Assembly: GCF_018228765.1 (NCBI RefSeq)
Contig: NZ_CP073695.1
Location: forward strand, 2,341,218-2,405,217
Source: Halorubrum ruber
GTDB lineage: Archaea > Halobacteriota > Halobacteria > Halobacteriales > Haloferacaceae
DNA: 64,000 nt
Direction of reading: 5' to 3'
The position numbers and the translations under genes were made by a program. The notes beneath the pieces were generated by a model. That model ran no database searches, had not been told where the DNA came from, and was given only the letters and a program-made list of their open reading frames with translations. Shown piece by piece: positions 42,867 through 52,200 of this stretch (position 1 is the stretch's first letter; the number at the start of each line of letters is the position of its first letter).

Positions 42867-44414
42867 ATGCGTAACGCAAGCGCCGTCGCCGCCGTCGCCC
42901 TGCTCGTCGTCCTCGCCGGCTGCGGCGGGCTCGGCGGGGAGATGGCCGGCCCCCTCGGGGCGCCGTCGCCGTCGATCGAGTCCGTCGACGCGCCGGAGTC
43001 GCTCGGGCACGACGAGCGGGCGACGATCGAGGCGACCGCGCGGTGGGAGGGCCTCGCGGACGACGGCGGCGACAGCAGTAGCGACGGGGGCGGGAGCGGG
43101 GGGTCGGAGAGCCCGAACGCGACGCTCGACCCGGTTCGGGTGACGGTCCGCGTCGGCGACGCGACGCTGCTCGCGGAGAACCGGACTGTCCCCGCGAACG
43201 GGACGATGCGGGTGACGGCCGCGGTCGACGCCGCGGCGCTCGACCCGGGCGAACACGAGATCAGGGTGACCGTTGGCGAGGCGAGCGCGACCCGCGCCGT
43301 CGTCGTCGAGGAGGCGCGGCCGGCGGCGTTCGCGGTCTCGGACATCGAGGCCCCCGAGAGCGTGGCGTACGGCGAGGACCTCACCGTCACGGCGACCGTG
43401 GCGAACGAAGGCGATCTGGCGGGGAACCAGACCGTTCGGATCCGGTACGGGACCGGCGCGAGCGCGAACCGGACCGTGGCGCTCGACGGCGGCGCGGAGG
43501 CGGAGGCGTCCGTCACGTTCGCGGACGTGCGGCTCGACGGCGGCGACTACCCGGTCGTCGTGACGACCGCGAACCGGACGCGCGAGCGGACCGTCTCGGT
43601 TATCCACCCGAGTCCGTACGGGAAGACGACGCTCGACCTCTACGTCGACGACGAGGCGGTCGACCGGAACGTCTCGGACGTCGTCGCGGCCGCGACGGGC
43701 TACTGGGAGCGGAGCGACGAGCGCTACCTCGGCTACCCGGTCGAGTACGAGCGCGTCGGCGACGAAGCGGACGCCGACGTCGTCCTCCGGTTCGATCAGG
43801 TAGAGCGGTGCGGCGTGGAGGAGACCAACGAGACGCGGTACTTCGGCTGCGCGGACCTCCTCGTCGACGAGCCGCGGACGCCGATGACCGCGACCGTCGA
43901 CCCGCGGATCTCCGACGCGGAGATGAACGCGACGATCATCCACGAGCTCGGCCACGTTCAGGGGCTCGAACACGGCGAGGAGCCCGCCGGCCTGATGAGC
44001 GCGACGAGCACGCTCGCGACGCACCAGCCGGTGAAGGTCCACCTGCGCGCCGACGACGGCGCGGTCACGGGCCCAGTCGAGGACGAGGTGGCCGCCGCGC
44101 TCGATTACTTCGCGGCGCGCGAGGACGTCGCCGGGAGCGACGGGTTCGCGTGGGAGTTCGTCGATAGCGCGCGCGAGGCGCACGTCCAGATCACCTACGA
44201 CGAGGCCGGCGACGTCTGCTTCTCTGACGGCGGCGGGTCCTGTTCGGTCGCGGGCGAGTACTACGGGCAGGAGGACGTGCGGTTGGAGGAGTTAGACGAG
44301 GAGGTCGTCGCGTGGCACGTCGGCGCGTCGCTGGCGCCGGTGCTGTTAGAGGAGGTGCCGCCGGAGCTCACAAGCGAGGCGGACAGGCGTGAGCGGGAGG
44401 CGTGGCCGGGATAG
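42867..44414 (+). CDS. Metzincin-like lipoprotein with CARDB-type domain
   Basis: 515 residues. Lipoprotein signal (VAAVALLVVLAGCGG), two beta-sandwich CARDB-like repeats (VTVRVGDATLLAENRTVPAN; VTATVANEGDLAGNQTVRIR) and a zinc protease domain with HELGHVQGLEH near residues 359-369 and a Met-turn candidate in GLMSATS. That is the HExxHxxGxxH pattern of metzincins such as matrixins. Cysteines flank the active site. Probably a surface protease; its proximity to crtI is probably incidental. Confidence 0.82.
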   Translation: MRNASAVAAVALLVVLAGCGGLGGEMAGPLGAPSPSIESVDAPESLGHDERATIEATARWEGLADDGGDSSSDGGGSGGSESPNATLDPVRVTVRVGDATLLAENRTVPANGTMRVTAAVDAAALDPGEHEIRVTVGEASATRAVVVEEARPAAFAVSDIEAPESVAYGEDLTVTATVANEGDLAGNQTVRIRYGTGASANRTVALDGGAEAEASVTFADVRLDGGDYPVVVTTANRTRERTVSVIHPSPYGKTTLDLYVDDEAVDRNVSDVVAAATGYWERSDERYLGYPVEYERVGDEADADVVLRFDQVERCGVEETNETRYFGCADLLVDEPRTPMTATVDPRISDAEMNATIIHELGHVQGLEHGEEPAGLMSATSTLATHQPVKVHLRADDGAVTGPVEDEVAAALDYFAAREDVAGSDGFAWEFVDSAREAHVQITYDEAGDVCFSDGGGSCSVAGEYYGQEDVRLEELDEEVVAWHVGASLAPVLLEEVPPELTSEADRREREAWPG

Positions 44415-44429
44415 AGTTCGGGCGGCGAG

Positions 44430-44750
44430 CTACTCCCGATACCGCGCTTCGAGTTCGTCGGTGAAGCGGACGTATCGGCGCTCGACGCGTTCGAAGTCCG
44501 TCCCGGGGATGAGGATCGATTCCTCCGGTGAGCTGCTGTCGCGCACCGTCTCCTCGACCCGCTCGGTGGTGACGAGTCCCCTCGATTCGAGGCTCTTGAT
44601 GGCCGTTTCGGCGCTGCCGTCGCTGCCGAGAATTCGGAGTTCTTCCGCGGGGAGGCCCTCCTCGATCATGAACTCGAACGTGTCCCGTTCGATGACCTCG
44701 CCCACCTCCAAGACGTCCTCGACGAGTCGTTCCTCGGCGTCGGTCAGCAC
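44430..44750 (-). CDS. Hypothetical protein, possibly winged-helix-like
   Basis: 106 residues from a GTG start. Mostly helical and acidic: LTDAEERLVEDVLEVGEVIE, FEFMIEEGLPAEELRILGSD, AETAIKSLESRGLVTTERV. The last segment looks like a recognition helix plus wing, but the match is weak and no family is named. Ends 15 bases from the convergent protease gene. No partner gene on its strand. Confidence 0.6.
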   Translation of the reverse strand: MLTDAEERLVEDVLEVGEVIERDTFEFMIEEGLPAEELRILGSDGSAETAIKSLESRGLVTTERVEETVRDSSSPEESILIPGTDFERVERRYVRFTDELEARYRE

Positions 44751-44950
44751 GGTCGGCTGGTCGTCTGTCGCGATTTCACTTTAGCGTTCGTGCGGGAAGG
44801 CGAACGGAGTGCTCCCGTCTCGCCGGGAGAGACTCTCGATCCCGAGCCCAGTTTTGTGTCCCGGGGATCGAACCGTCCGCGGCCCGGGCGTTCGAAAACG
44901 GTGTTCGAAGCGACAGAACGCTTATTCCACGGTGACGACTACCACCATCC

Positions 44951-45154
44951 ATGAGTACTGGACGGGAGATCCGCCTGATCGAGGAGGACGAGGGGGGATG
45001 GTCGGCGATCGATCAAGAGCTGAACGTCGCCAGCCAAGGTGAGACGCGTGAGGAGGCGCTTTCGAACCTCGACGAGGCGGTCGAACTGACGAAGGAGGCC
45101 CGCGAGGCGGACACGAACGCGCCAGAGCCGGACGCTCCCTGGTTCGAGGAATGA
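44951..45154 (+). CDS. hicB: HicB-family antitoxin
   Basis: 67 residues with the partial RNase-H-like HicB fold: IRLIEEDEGGWSAIDQELNV, then QGETREEALSNLDEAVELT. HicB antitoxins neutralise the HicA mRNA interferase and repress their operon. ATG 44951 has GCTTATTCC about 27 bases upstream. The stop overlaps the hicA start (ATGA). The reading frame is whole although hicA is broken. Confidence 0.85.
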   Translation: MSTGREIRLIEEDEGGWSAIDQELNVASQGETREEALSNLDEAVELTKEAREADTNAPEPDAPWFEE

Positions 45155-45401
45155 GCGGTCCACCGCGAAACTTCTCCGGCCGAGAGATCGTCACCGTCTC
45201 ACCTCTTTCAATTACCGCAAAGACCGACAGCGCGGAAGCCACGCGATTCTGAAGTACACGAACCCCGACACCGGCGAGGTCCGAACCGTCACCGTCCCGC
45301 TACACGACCGGGTGAAGATCGGGACGCTCCAGTCGATCGCGGATCAGTGCGGCGCAGAGGACTTCGACGCGTGGTGTCGCTGGATCGACGAGCATCGCTG
45401 A
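45151..45401 (+). pseudogene. hicA: HicA-family toxin, frameshifted
   Basis: Begins MSGPPRNFSGREIVTV in frame with the ATG overlapping hicB, then goes out of frame. The HicA body resumes in another frame as NYRKDRQRGSHAILKYTNPD, VTVPLHDRVKIGTLQSIADQ and AEDFDAWCRWIDEHR, ending at TGA 45399-45401. Adding one C after 45198 (GTC-CTC-ACC) restores a continuous protein of about 83 residues, so a single-base deletion is the simplest cause. The catalytic His (GSHAIL) is in the second part. A sequencing error would give the same picture. Confidence 0.88.
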
Positions 45402-45729
45402 CGCTGTCACACGCGAGTTCCTTCTACGCCGCTCACCGCCGGTATCGGCGACCTTGTCGACCGCTGCGTCGCAAGAGAACGAGGAAATGAGGCGACCGGA
45501 GGGAATCGAATGGACTCGCGGGGGTCCCGCGAGCGAACGGAGCAAGCGAGTGGGACCACGCGAGGGAACGACTAAGCGAACGAAGTGAGCGCAGGAGTGG
45601 ACTCGCGGGGATTTGAACCGGAACCAGACGTGCTCGCTCGCGTCGCTCGCTGCGCGCGACTGGTAGGGTTCAAATCCCCGCTCGCTACAGATTTGCGCCG
45701 CTCGCGACATTGCTCGCGGCGCAGAATCA
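45402..45729. repeat. Intergenic segment with tRNA-Ala 3'-end duplication and hairpins
   Basis: The 22 bases TGGACTCGCGGGGATTTGAA plus CC (45598-45619) are a perfect copy of the tRNA-Ala 3' end at 45730-45751, 132 bases away and in the same orientation. A shorter piece GGACTCGCGGGGG occurs near 45511 and begins a perfect hairpin CTCGCGGG-GGT-CCCGCGAG. An inverted T-arm copy lies at 45663-45686. Between the copies is another strong hairpin (TGCGCCGCTCGC / GCGAGCGGCGCA-like, about 45694-45725). No gene seen. Confidence 0.65.
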
Positions 45730-45801
45730 TGGACTCGCGGGGATTTGAACCCCGGGCCTTCCCCGTGCCAGGGGGATGATCTACCACTGATCTACGAGCC
45801 C
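45730..45801 (-). tRNA. tRNA-Ala (anticodon GGC)
   Basis: Read on the minus strand: acceptor GGGCTCG pairs with CGAGTCC (one G-T pair), discriminator A. D-arm GATC...GATC. Anticodon stem TCCCC/GGGGA with loop CTGGCAC, so anticodon GGC for alanine. T-arm CGGGG-TTCAAAT-CCCCG. No intron, CCA not encoded. Convergent with the hic pair. Confidence 0.97.
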
Positions 45802-45881
45802 GCGAACGCATTCGTTCGTTCCGCGGTGAATATCTTAAGGGCTTCGAATCGCGGACCGACGAGGCCGCGCTCCGCCCGCGC

Positions 45882-46430
45882 TCAGATCCGGTCGGAATCG
45901 ACGTACACGTCGAGGTCGACGTCGCGCGTCGACCCCTCCAAGTCCTGAACGGCGCGCTCGACGACCCGCTCGGCCTCGTCTCTGATCAGCGGGATCGCCT
46001 TCTTCAACACCCAGTCGAACGAGACGAGCCGCGGGAGGTCGAGCGCGTCGGAGCTGGCCGACCCGGGGTCGAACGCGACTTCGAGCGCGACCTCGCAGGG
46101 GGCATCGTCGGTCGCGTCCGCGTCGTCGTCGCGCTCGACGCTCTCGGGCGGTGTCACGCGCCAACAGCCGCCGGCGTCGATGTCTTTCGTGATCTCCCAG
46201 TCGATCCGCTTCGGCGGGGCGACGCCGGTCACCTCCGAGCGGGCGGTGTAGGAGATCTTCCACCACGCGAACGTGAGCGCGTACTTGGTCCCGGGACCGC
46301 CGTCGCCGGTGACGGTTCGGACCTCGCGGAGGTACTCGGAGTAGTTCGCGTACTGCGGGAAATCAAGCAGGAACGCGTACACCTCCTCCGGGTCGGCGTA
46401 CACCTCCGTACTCACGACGAGTTCGTCCAC
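45882..46430 (-). CDS. SRPBCC-family protein
   Basis: 182 residues of the START/Bet v1-like fold: VVSTEVYADPEEVYAFLLDF at the start, YANYSEYLREVRTVTGDG, a central KRIDWEITKDIDAGGCWRVT, and the long C-terminal helix LVSFDWVLKKAIPLIRDEAERVVERAV. These domains bind hydrophobic ligands such as polyketides or lipids; in halophiles the role is unknown. An acidic insertion (ERDDDADATDDAP) lies between strands. A minus-strand TTTAATAAG lies about 25 bases upstream of ATG 46430. Confidence 0.85.
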   Translation of the reverse strand: MDELVVSTEVYADPEEVYAFLLDFPQYANYSEYLREVRTVTGDGGPGTKYALTFAWWKISYTARSEVTGVAPPKRIDWEITKDIDAGGCWRVTPPESVERDDDADATDDAPCEVALEVAFDPGSASSDALDLPRLVSFDWVLKKAIPLIRDEAERVVERAVQDLEGSTRDVDLDVYVDSDRI

Positions 46431-46524
46431 GTACTGGGGTTCGAGCGGCGCTTATTAAACCGTCCGGCGACCAGATCACTCTCGCTGAGACGAGTCGGTC
46501 GCCGCTTCAGGCGTCGAGCTATGG

Positions 46525-46692
46525 CATTTATAAATGGTAGCTGGTGGATCGGCGTTGAACACCGCCAAAGCCCCAACCGCTCGTTTATAAATAGCTGACA
46601 GCAGAACGGCGTTGAACACCTCCAAAGCCCCAACCGCTCGTTTATAAATAGCTGACAGCAGAACGGCGTTGAACACCTCCAAAGCCCCAGCC
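46525..46692 (+). repeat. 57-bp tandem repeat array, locus D
   Basis: Anchors AAAGCCCCA at 46567, 46624 and 46681, again exactly 57 bases apart. Each unit has TTTATAAAT, and units 2 and 3 are almost identical to each other. Internal sequence (GCAGAACGGCGTTGAACACC) differs from loci A and C, so units evolve together within a locus. Runs into the tail stem at 46693. Confidence 0.9.
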
Positions 46693-47003
46693 GCGAGGAC
46701 GGCGCACGCTCGCTGCGGTCCTCGGTCGCTCGCTTCGCTCGCTCCCTGTGGTCCTTACGTCGCCTGCGCCGTCCTCGCGGCTGCCCCTTTGAGTCCCGCC
46801 CCTCTGGAAGACGTTCCTGCTCGCTTCGCTGCGCGGGCTGCGACTTCCGTGCTCCCGCTCGCTTCGCTCGCGGGAACGCACCGCAACCGCACCTCACACC
46901 TCCCCAGCCTCGCGGCTCCCTCCGCTTTGCTCCGGTCGCCGCGTCCCTCGCGCGTGCTCCTCGCGGCCGCCGGGGGCGGCCGCTCGCAGGCACGCGCCAC
47001 CGC
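46693..47003 (+). ncRNA. Structured tail of repeat locus D (candidate RNA)
   Basis: Stem arms GCGAGGACGGCGCA (46693-46706) and TGCGCCGTCCTCGC (46765-46778), the same compensated variant as locus C. CTGCCCCTTTGAGTCCCGCC is intact. The optional module (46801-46882) shared with locus B is present, including a TCCCGC/GCGGGA hairpin. CCGCACCTCACACCTCCCC follows, then terminal hairpin GCGGCCGCC/GGCGGCCGC (46963-46983) inside GCGCGTGC/GCACGCGC. Ends in CGCCACCGC just before TTATTTATAAG (47013), the probable promoter of the ABC gene. Confidence 0.55.
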
Positions 47004-47114
47004 ACTCGGTCGGTTATTTATAAGAGATCGCCGAGTCGAGTACCGCGATCGTCGGAACCCGGAACGGGCCGCCGAAGCCGCCGGATACATGGGGCCTCCG
47101 GCGCTCGTACGCCT

Positions 47115-49220
47115 ATGGCTGCCGACGAGCGCAACGCCTTCGAAGTGTACCGCGACCGGGTGGACCGACCCCTCGGCCGGCTGTTCCGCGAGTACGGGGC
47201 CTCGGAGGCCCACTGGCTCGTGATCGGGATGGCCGCCAACGTCGTCGCCCGCGTCGCGGGGCTGATCCCGCCGGTCGTCCTCGGCGTCGCCATCGACGCC
47301 GTCTTCACCGGCACCGGGCCCTACACGCTCCCGATCGTCCCCGACGCGTGGCTCCCCACGGAGGCGGGCGCGCAGTTCCGCCTCTCGGTGATCCTCATTT
47401 TCGGGTCGTTCATCGTGACGGGCGTGTTCACGTACGTCTACGGCATCGCCGCGAACAACTTCGCCCACCGCGTGATGCACGCGGTCCGCACCGACTCCTT
47501 CGACCAGATGCAGCGGCTCGACATGACCTTCTTCGACGACAAACAGACCGGGGAGGTCATGTCTGTCCTCAACAACGACGCCTCGAACCTGGAGGTCTTC
47601 TTGGACAACGCCCTCCAGAACTCCGCGCGCCTCGGCGTCATGCTCGTCGGCATCGCCGGCGTCCTCGTCTACTACAACTACGAGCTCGCGGTCGTCACCC
47701 TGGCCGCGGTCCCGCTCATGTTCCTCTTCACGCTCTGGTTCATGCGGGCGGTCGAGCCCCGCTACGTCGCGCAGCGCTCGGTCGTCGGCGACCTCAACAC
47801 CGCCCTCGAAAACGCGCTGTCGGGCGTCGAGTTAGTGAAGACCTCCAACACGGAGGCCCACGAGAGCGAGCGCGTCGAGGACGCCTCCTACTCGTACTTC
47901 CAGCGCACGATGGCGATTCTCCGGCTCAACTACGTCTACCGGCCCGGGATGGAGCTGCTCGCCGGGCTCGCCTTCGCCGCTACCTTCGCCGTCGGCGGCT
48001 TCTGGCTCGCGAACGGCCCGCCGGGCCCGTTCACGACCGAACTCACCGTCGGCACCTTCGTCACCTTCGTCCTCCTCACCCAGCAGTTCGTCGCCCCGCT
48101 CGCGGAGGTGTCGAACATCATCGACCAGTACGAGAACGCCAAGGCCTCCTGCGAGCGCGTGTTCGGCCTGCGCGACATCCCGGTCCGCATCGAGGACGAC
48201 GACGATGCGGTCGAACTCGGCGGCGGGACGCGGAGCGACGGCGGAAGCCAACAAGGCGGCGGGTCCGACGAGGACGGCGGCGGCGTGACGCCGGCCGGCG
48301 ACCCCGACCACGGCGGCGTCGCTGGCGCCGTCGAGTACGACGACATCTCCTTCGCGTACCCCGAAAACGCCCTCGTCGACCCCGAAGAGGCTGACGAGGA
48401 GGTCCTCAGCGGGGTCTCTTTCACCGCCGAGCCGGGCGACACCGTGGCGCTCGTCGGCCCGACCGGCGCAGGGAAGTCGACGCTGCTCAAGCTCCTGCTC
48501 CGGCTGTACGACGTCACCGACGGTGCCATCCGCGTCGACGGCCATGACGTCCGCGACGTGACCGTCGAGAGCCTCCGCTCGTCGGTCGGCTACGTGGCGC
48601 AGGACACCACGCTGTTCGACGGCACCATCGCCGAGAACATCCGGTACGGTCGGTTCACGCGGATCGACGAGGCGGGCGCCGAGGGCCTCGACGAGGACGC
48701 GGTCCGCAAGCGGGTGATCGAGGCCGCGAAGGCCGCGGAGGCTCACGAGTTCATCGACTCCCTGCCGAACGGCTACGAGACGCGGATCGGCGAGCGCGGC
48801 GTGAAGCTCTCCGGCGGCCAGCGCCAGCGGCTCGCCATCGCCCGGGTGGTGCTTCAGGACCCCGCGATCCTGATTCTCGACGAGGCGACCTCGGCGGTCG
48901 ACACCGAGACGGAGATGCTGATCCAGCGGTCGCTCGACCGACTGGCGGCCGACCGCACCACCTTCGTCATCGCGCACCGCCTCTCGACGGTGACGGACGC
49001 CGACACCGCGCTCGTATTGGAGGACGGCGAGGTCGTCGAGCGCGGCACCCATGACGAGCTGCTCGCGGCGGACGGGCTCTACGCGAAGCTGTGGGGCGTT
49101 CAGGCCGGCGAGATAGACGAGCTGCCGGAGGAGTTCGTCGAGCGCGCCCGCGAGCGCCACGTCGACCGCGCGGTCGAGCGGGCGACGGAGAGCGAGGTGG
49201 ACTCGGAGACGCTGGAGTAG
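47115..49220 (+). CDS. ABC transporter, fused permease and ATPase (exporter type)
   Basis: 701 residues. An amino-terminal six-helix exporter membrane domain (about residues 30-335; FGSFIVTGVFTYVYGIAANN, MLVGIAGVLVYYNYELAVVT) is joined by an acidic/Gly linker (about 360-395) to an ATPase with Walker A GPTGAGKST, Q-loop YVAQDTTLFDGTIAENIRYG, signature LSGGQRQRLAIARV, Walker B ILILDEATSAVD and switch IAHRLST. Half-transporter architecture, working as a dimer; lipid or drug export is likely. Preceded by repeat locus D. Confidence 0.93.
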   Translation: MAADERNAFEVYRDRVDRPLGRLFREYGASEAHWLVIGMAANVVARVAGLIPPVVLGVAIDAVFTGTGPYTLPIVPDAWLPTEAGAQFRLSVILIFGSFIVTGVFTYVYGIAANNFAHRVMHAVRTDSFDQMQRLDMTFFDDKQTGEVMSVLNNDASNLEVFLDNALQNSARLGVMLVGIAGVLVYYNYELAVVTLAAVPLMFLFTLWFMRAVEPRYVAQRSVVGDLNTALENALSGVELVKTSNTEAHESERVEDASYSYFQRTMAILRLNYVYRPGMELLAGLAFAATFAVGGFWLANGPPGPFTTELTVGTFVTFVLLTQQFVAPLAEVSNIIDQYENAKASCERVFGLRDIPVRIEDDDDAVELGGGTRSDGGSQQGGGSDEDGGGVTPAGDPDHGGVAGAVEYDDISFAYPENALVDPEEADEEVLSGVSFTAEPGDTVALVGPTGAGKSTLLKLLLRLYDVTDGAIRVDGHDVRDVTVESLRSSVGYVAQDTTLFDGTIAENIRYGRFTRIDEAGAEGLDEDAVRKRVIEAAKAAEAHEFIDSLPNGYETRIGERGVKLSGGQRQRLAIARVVLQDPAILILDEATSAVDTETEMLIQRSLDRLAADRTTFVIAHRLSTVTDADTALVLEDGEVVERGTHDELLAADGLYAKLWGVQAGEIDELPEEFVERARERHVDRAVERATESEVDSETLE

Positions 49221-49241
49221 CGAACGACTTTTTTCGGAGCC

Positions 49242-52200
49242 TCAGTCGTCGCTCGACGCCTGTCCGGTCGCGTCGGCGTCGGCGTCCGGCACCGCGGCGG
49301 CCGGTGCGGGCGGCTCCTCGCGCACGTCGGCGCCCTTGCCCTCCGCGATGACCTCGGCGTACGCGTCGGGGAAGACGCGGACGAAGTCGTCGAGCGCGGC
49401 CTCCCAGTCGTCGAGGAGGTCGGCCGCGCGCTCGCTTTCGGTGTACGCGCGGTGGTTCTCGACGAGGCGGCGGAGCATCCGCTCGTCGGAGTCGTCGAGC
49501 GTCTCGGAGACCGACACCATCCCGCGGTTGACGCGGTCGTCGAGGCGGTCGTCGGGGTCGTACACGTACGCGATGCCGCCGGACATCCCGGCCGCGAAGT
49601 TGCGGCCGGTGTCGCCGAGGACGGCGACGACGCCGCCGGTCATGTACTCGCAACCGTGGTCGCCGACGCCCTCGACGACCGCCCGGACCCCGGAGTTACG
49701 GACGCCGAACCGCTCGCCGGCGACGCCGTTGACGTACATCTCGCCCGCGGTGGCGCCGTACAGACAGACGTTGCCGGCGACGACGTTCTCGGTCGGGTCG
49801 TACGCCGCCTCCGGGGGCGTGTCGATCACGAGGCGTCCGCCGGAGAGCCCCTTGCCGACGTAGTCGTTGGCGGCGCCGGACAGCTCCATCGTGATCCCCG
49901 GCGCGAGGAACGCGCCGAAGCTCTGGCCCGCCTCGCCGTCGAACCGGCAGGAGATGGTGTCGTCCGGGAGCCCCTCGCCGCCGTGTTCGGAGACGACGCG
50001 GTTCGAGAGCGTCGCGCCGACCGCGCGGTCGACGTTGCGGATGTCGCGGGTGAGCGCGACCGGCGCGCCGTCCTCGATGGCGGGCGCGGCCTCGTCGATG
50101 AGGTCCCAGTCGAGCAGGTCGTCGATGCCGTCGTGGGCCTGCTCGCGGACCTTCGTGCGGGACTCGCCCGCGGGCTCGGCGATGACCGCCGACAGGTCGA
50201 GATGCTTCGCCTTCTCGTGGTCGGTCTCGCGCTGGGCGAGCAGCTCGGGACGACCGATGAACTCCTCAAGCTCGGTGTACCCCTGCTCGGCCATGATCTC
50301 CCGGAGCTCCTGCGCGATGAACGTCATGTAGTTGATGACGTGGTCGGGCTGTCCCGGGAACCGCTGGCGGAGGTCCTCGCGCTGGGTGGCGACGCCGACC
50401 GGACAGGTGTTCTCGTGGCACTGCCGGGCCATCACGCAGCCCGAGGTGACGAGCGACGCGGTACCGAAAATGTACTCCTCGGCGCCCAGGGCGGCCGCGA
50501 CGGCGACGTCGCGCCCGGTGCGTAGCCCACCGTCCGCCGACACGCGAATGCGGTCGCGCAGTCCGGTGGCGCGGAGCATCTGGTTCGCCTCGGCGAGCCC
50601 GAGCTCCCACGGCAGGCCGGCGTTCTTGATCGACGTCTTCGGCGAGGCGCCGGTACCCCCGTCGTGGCCGGAGACGTGGACGACGTCCGCGTTCGCCTTT
50701 GCGACCCCGGCCGCGATGGTACCGATGCCGGCCTCCGACACCAGCTTCACGTTGACGTCGGCCTCGGGGCTGGCGGCCTTCAGGTCGAAGATGAGCTGCT
50801 TGAGGTCCTCGATGGAGTAGATGTCGTGTTGCGGGGGCGGCGAGATGAGCCCGACGCCGGGGGTCGAACACCGCACGTGCGCGATCATCTCGTTGACCTT
50901 CTTCCCGGGGAGGTGCCCGCCCTCGCCGGGCTTCGACCCCTGCGCCATCTTGATCTGGAGCTCCTCGGCGTTCGCGAGGTACTCCGAGGTGACGCCGAAG
51001 CGCCCGGAGGCGACCTGCTTGACGGTACACTCTTTTTCGGTGTCGAACCGCTCGGGCGGTTCGCCGCCCTCGCCGGTGTTGGACTTCGCGCCCAGCCGGT
51101 TCATCGCGATGGCGTTGTTCTCGTGGGCCTCCGGCGAGATGCTCCCGAGGCTCATCGCGGCGGTCGAGAAGCGCTCGACGATCGACTCGACGGGCTCGAC
51201 CTCCTCGACCGGTACCGGGTCGCGGTCGGAGTCGAACTCCAGCAGGCCGCGCAGCGACTGGAGCTCCTCGGTCTGGTCGTTGACCAGCTCGGCGAACTCC
51301 TGGTACTGCTCGTAGTCGCCGCCGCGGACCGCCTGCTGGAGCGTACCGACAGTCTGGGGGTTCCAGCCGTGTTTCACGCCCGACGAGCGGTGCTCGTACT
51401 CGCCGATCGTCTCCAGCTCGGGGTCGGCGCCGAACGCCATCGCGTGGCGGGTGCGGAGGTCGTCTTCGATCTGCTCGGCCCCGATCCCCTCGGTGCGGAT
51501 CTCGGTCCCCTCGAAGTACTCGGCAACGAACTCGGAGTCGAGCCCGACCGCCTCGAAGATCTGGGCGCCCTGGTACGACTCCATCGTCGAGATGCCCATC
51601 TTCGCCATCGTCTTGAGGAGGCCGTCCTCCAGCGCGTGGCGGTACGCCGCGAGCGCCTCGTTCTCGTCGGCGCCGTCCGGGCCGGCGACCACGTCGGCGA
51701 TGGAGGCGTACGCGAGGTACGGGTCGACCGCGTCCGCGCCGTAGCCGACGAGCGTCGCGAGGTGGTGGACCTCGTGGGGTTCGCCGGACTCGACGACGAC
51801 GCCCGCGCGGTTGCGGAGCCCCTTGCGGACGAGGTGGTGGTGGACCGCCCCGGTCGCGAGCAGGCTCGGCACCGCGAGCCGATCCGGTCCGACCGCGCGG
51901 TCCGAGAGGACGACGACGTCGGCGCCGTCCTCGATGGCGGCCGCGGCGTCCTCGCGGACCCGGCTGACGGCGTCGACGAGCGATCCGTCGCGGTCGTAGG
52001 TGACGTCGACGGTGACGGAGGTGAACCCGGGGCCGGCGGACGCGTCGTCGCCGCCGTCGCGCTCCCCCGGCGTCCGCTCGCCGGGCCCGGGGAGGTCTCG
52101 CAGCGCCGTCGTCTCGGCGTCCGTCAGGACCGGCGAGTCAGCGACGATCTGCTCGGCGTGTTCGGGCGTCTCGTCGAGGAGGTTTCGCTGGTTTCCGATT

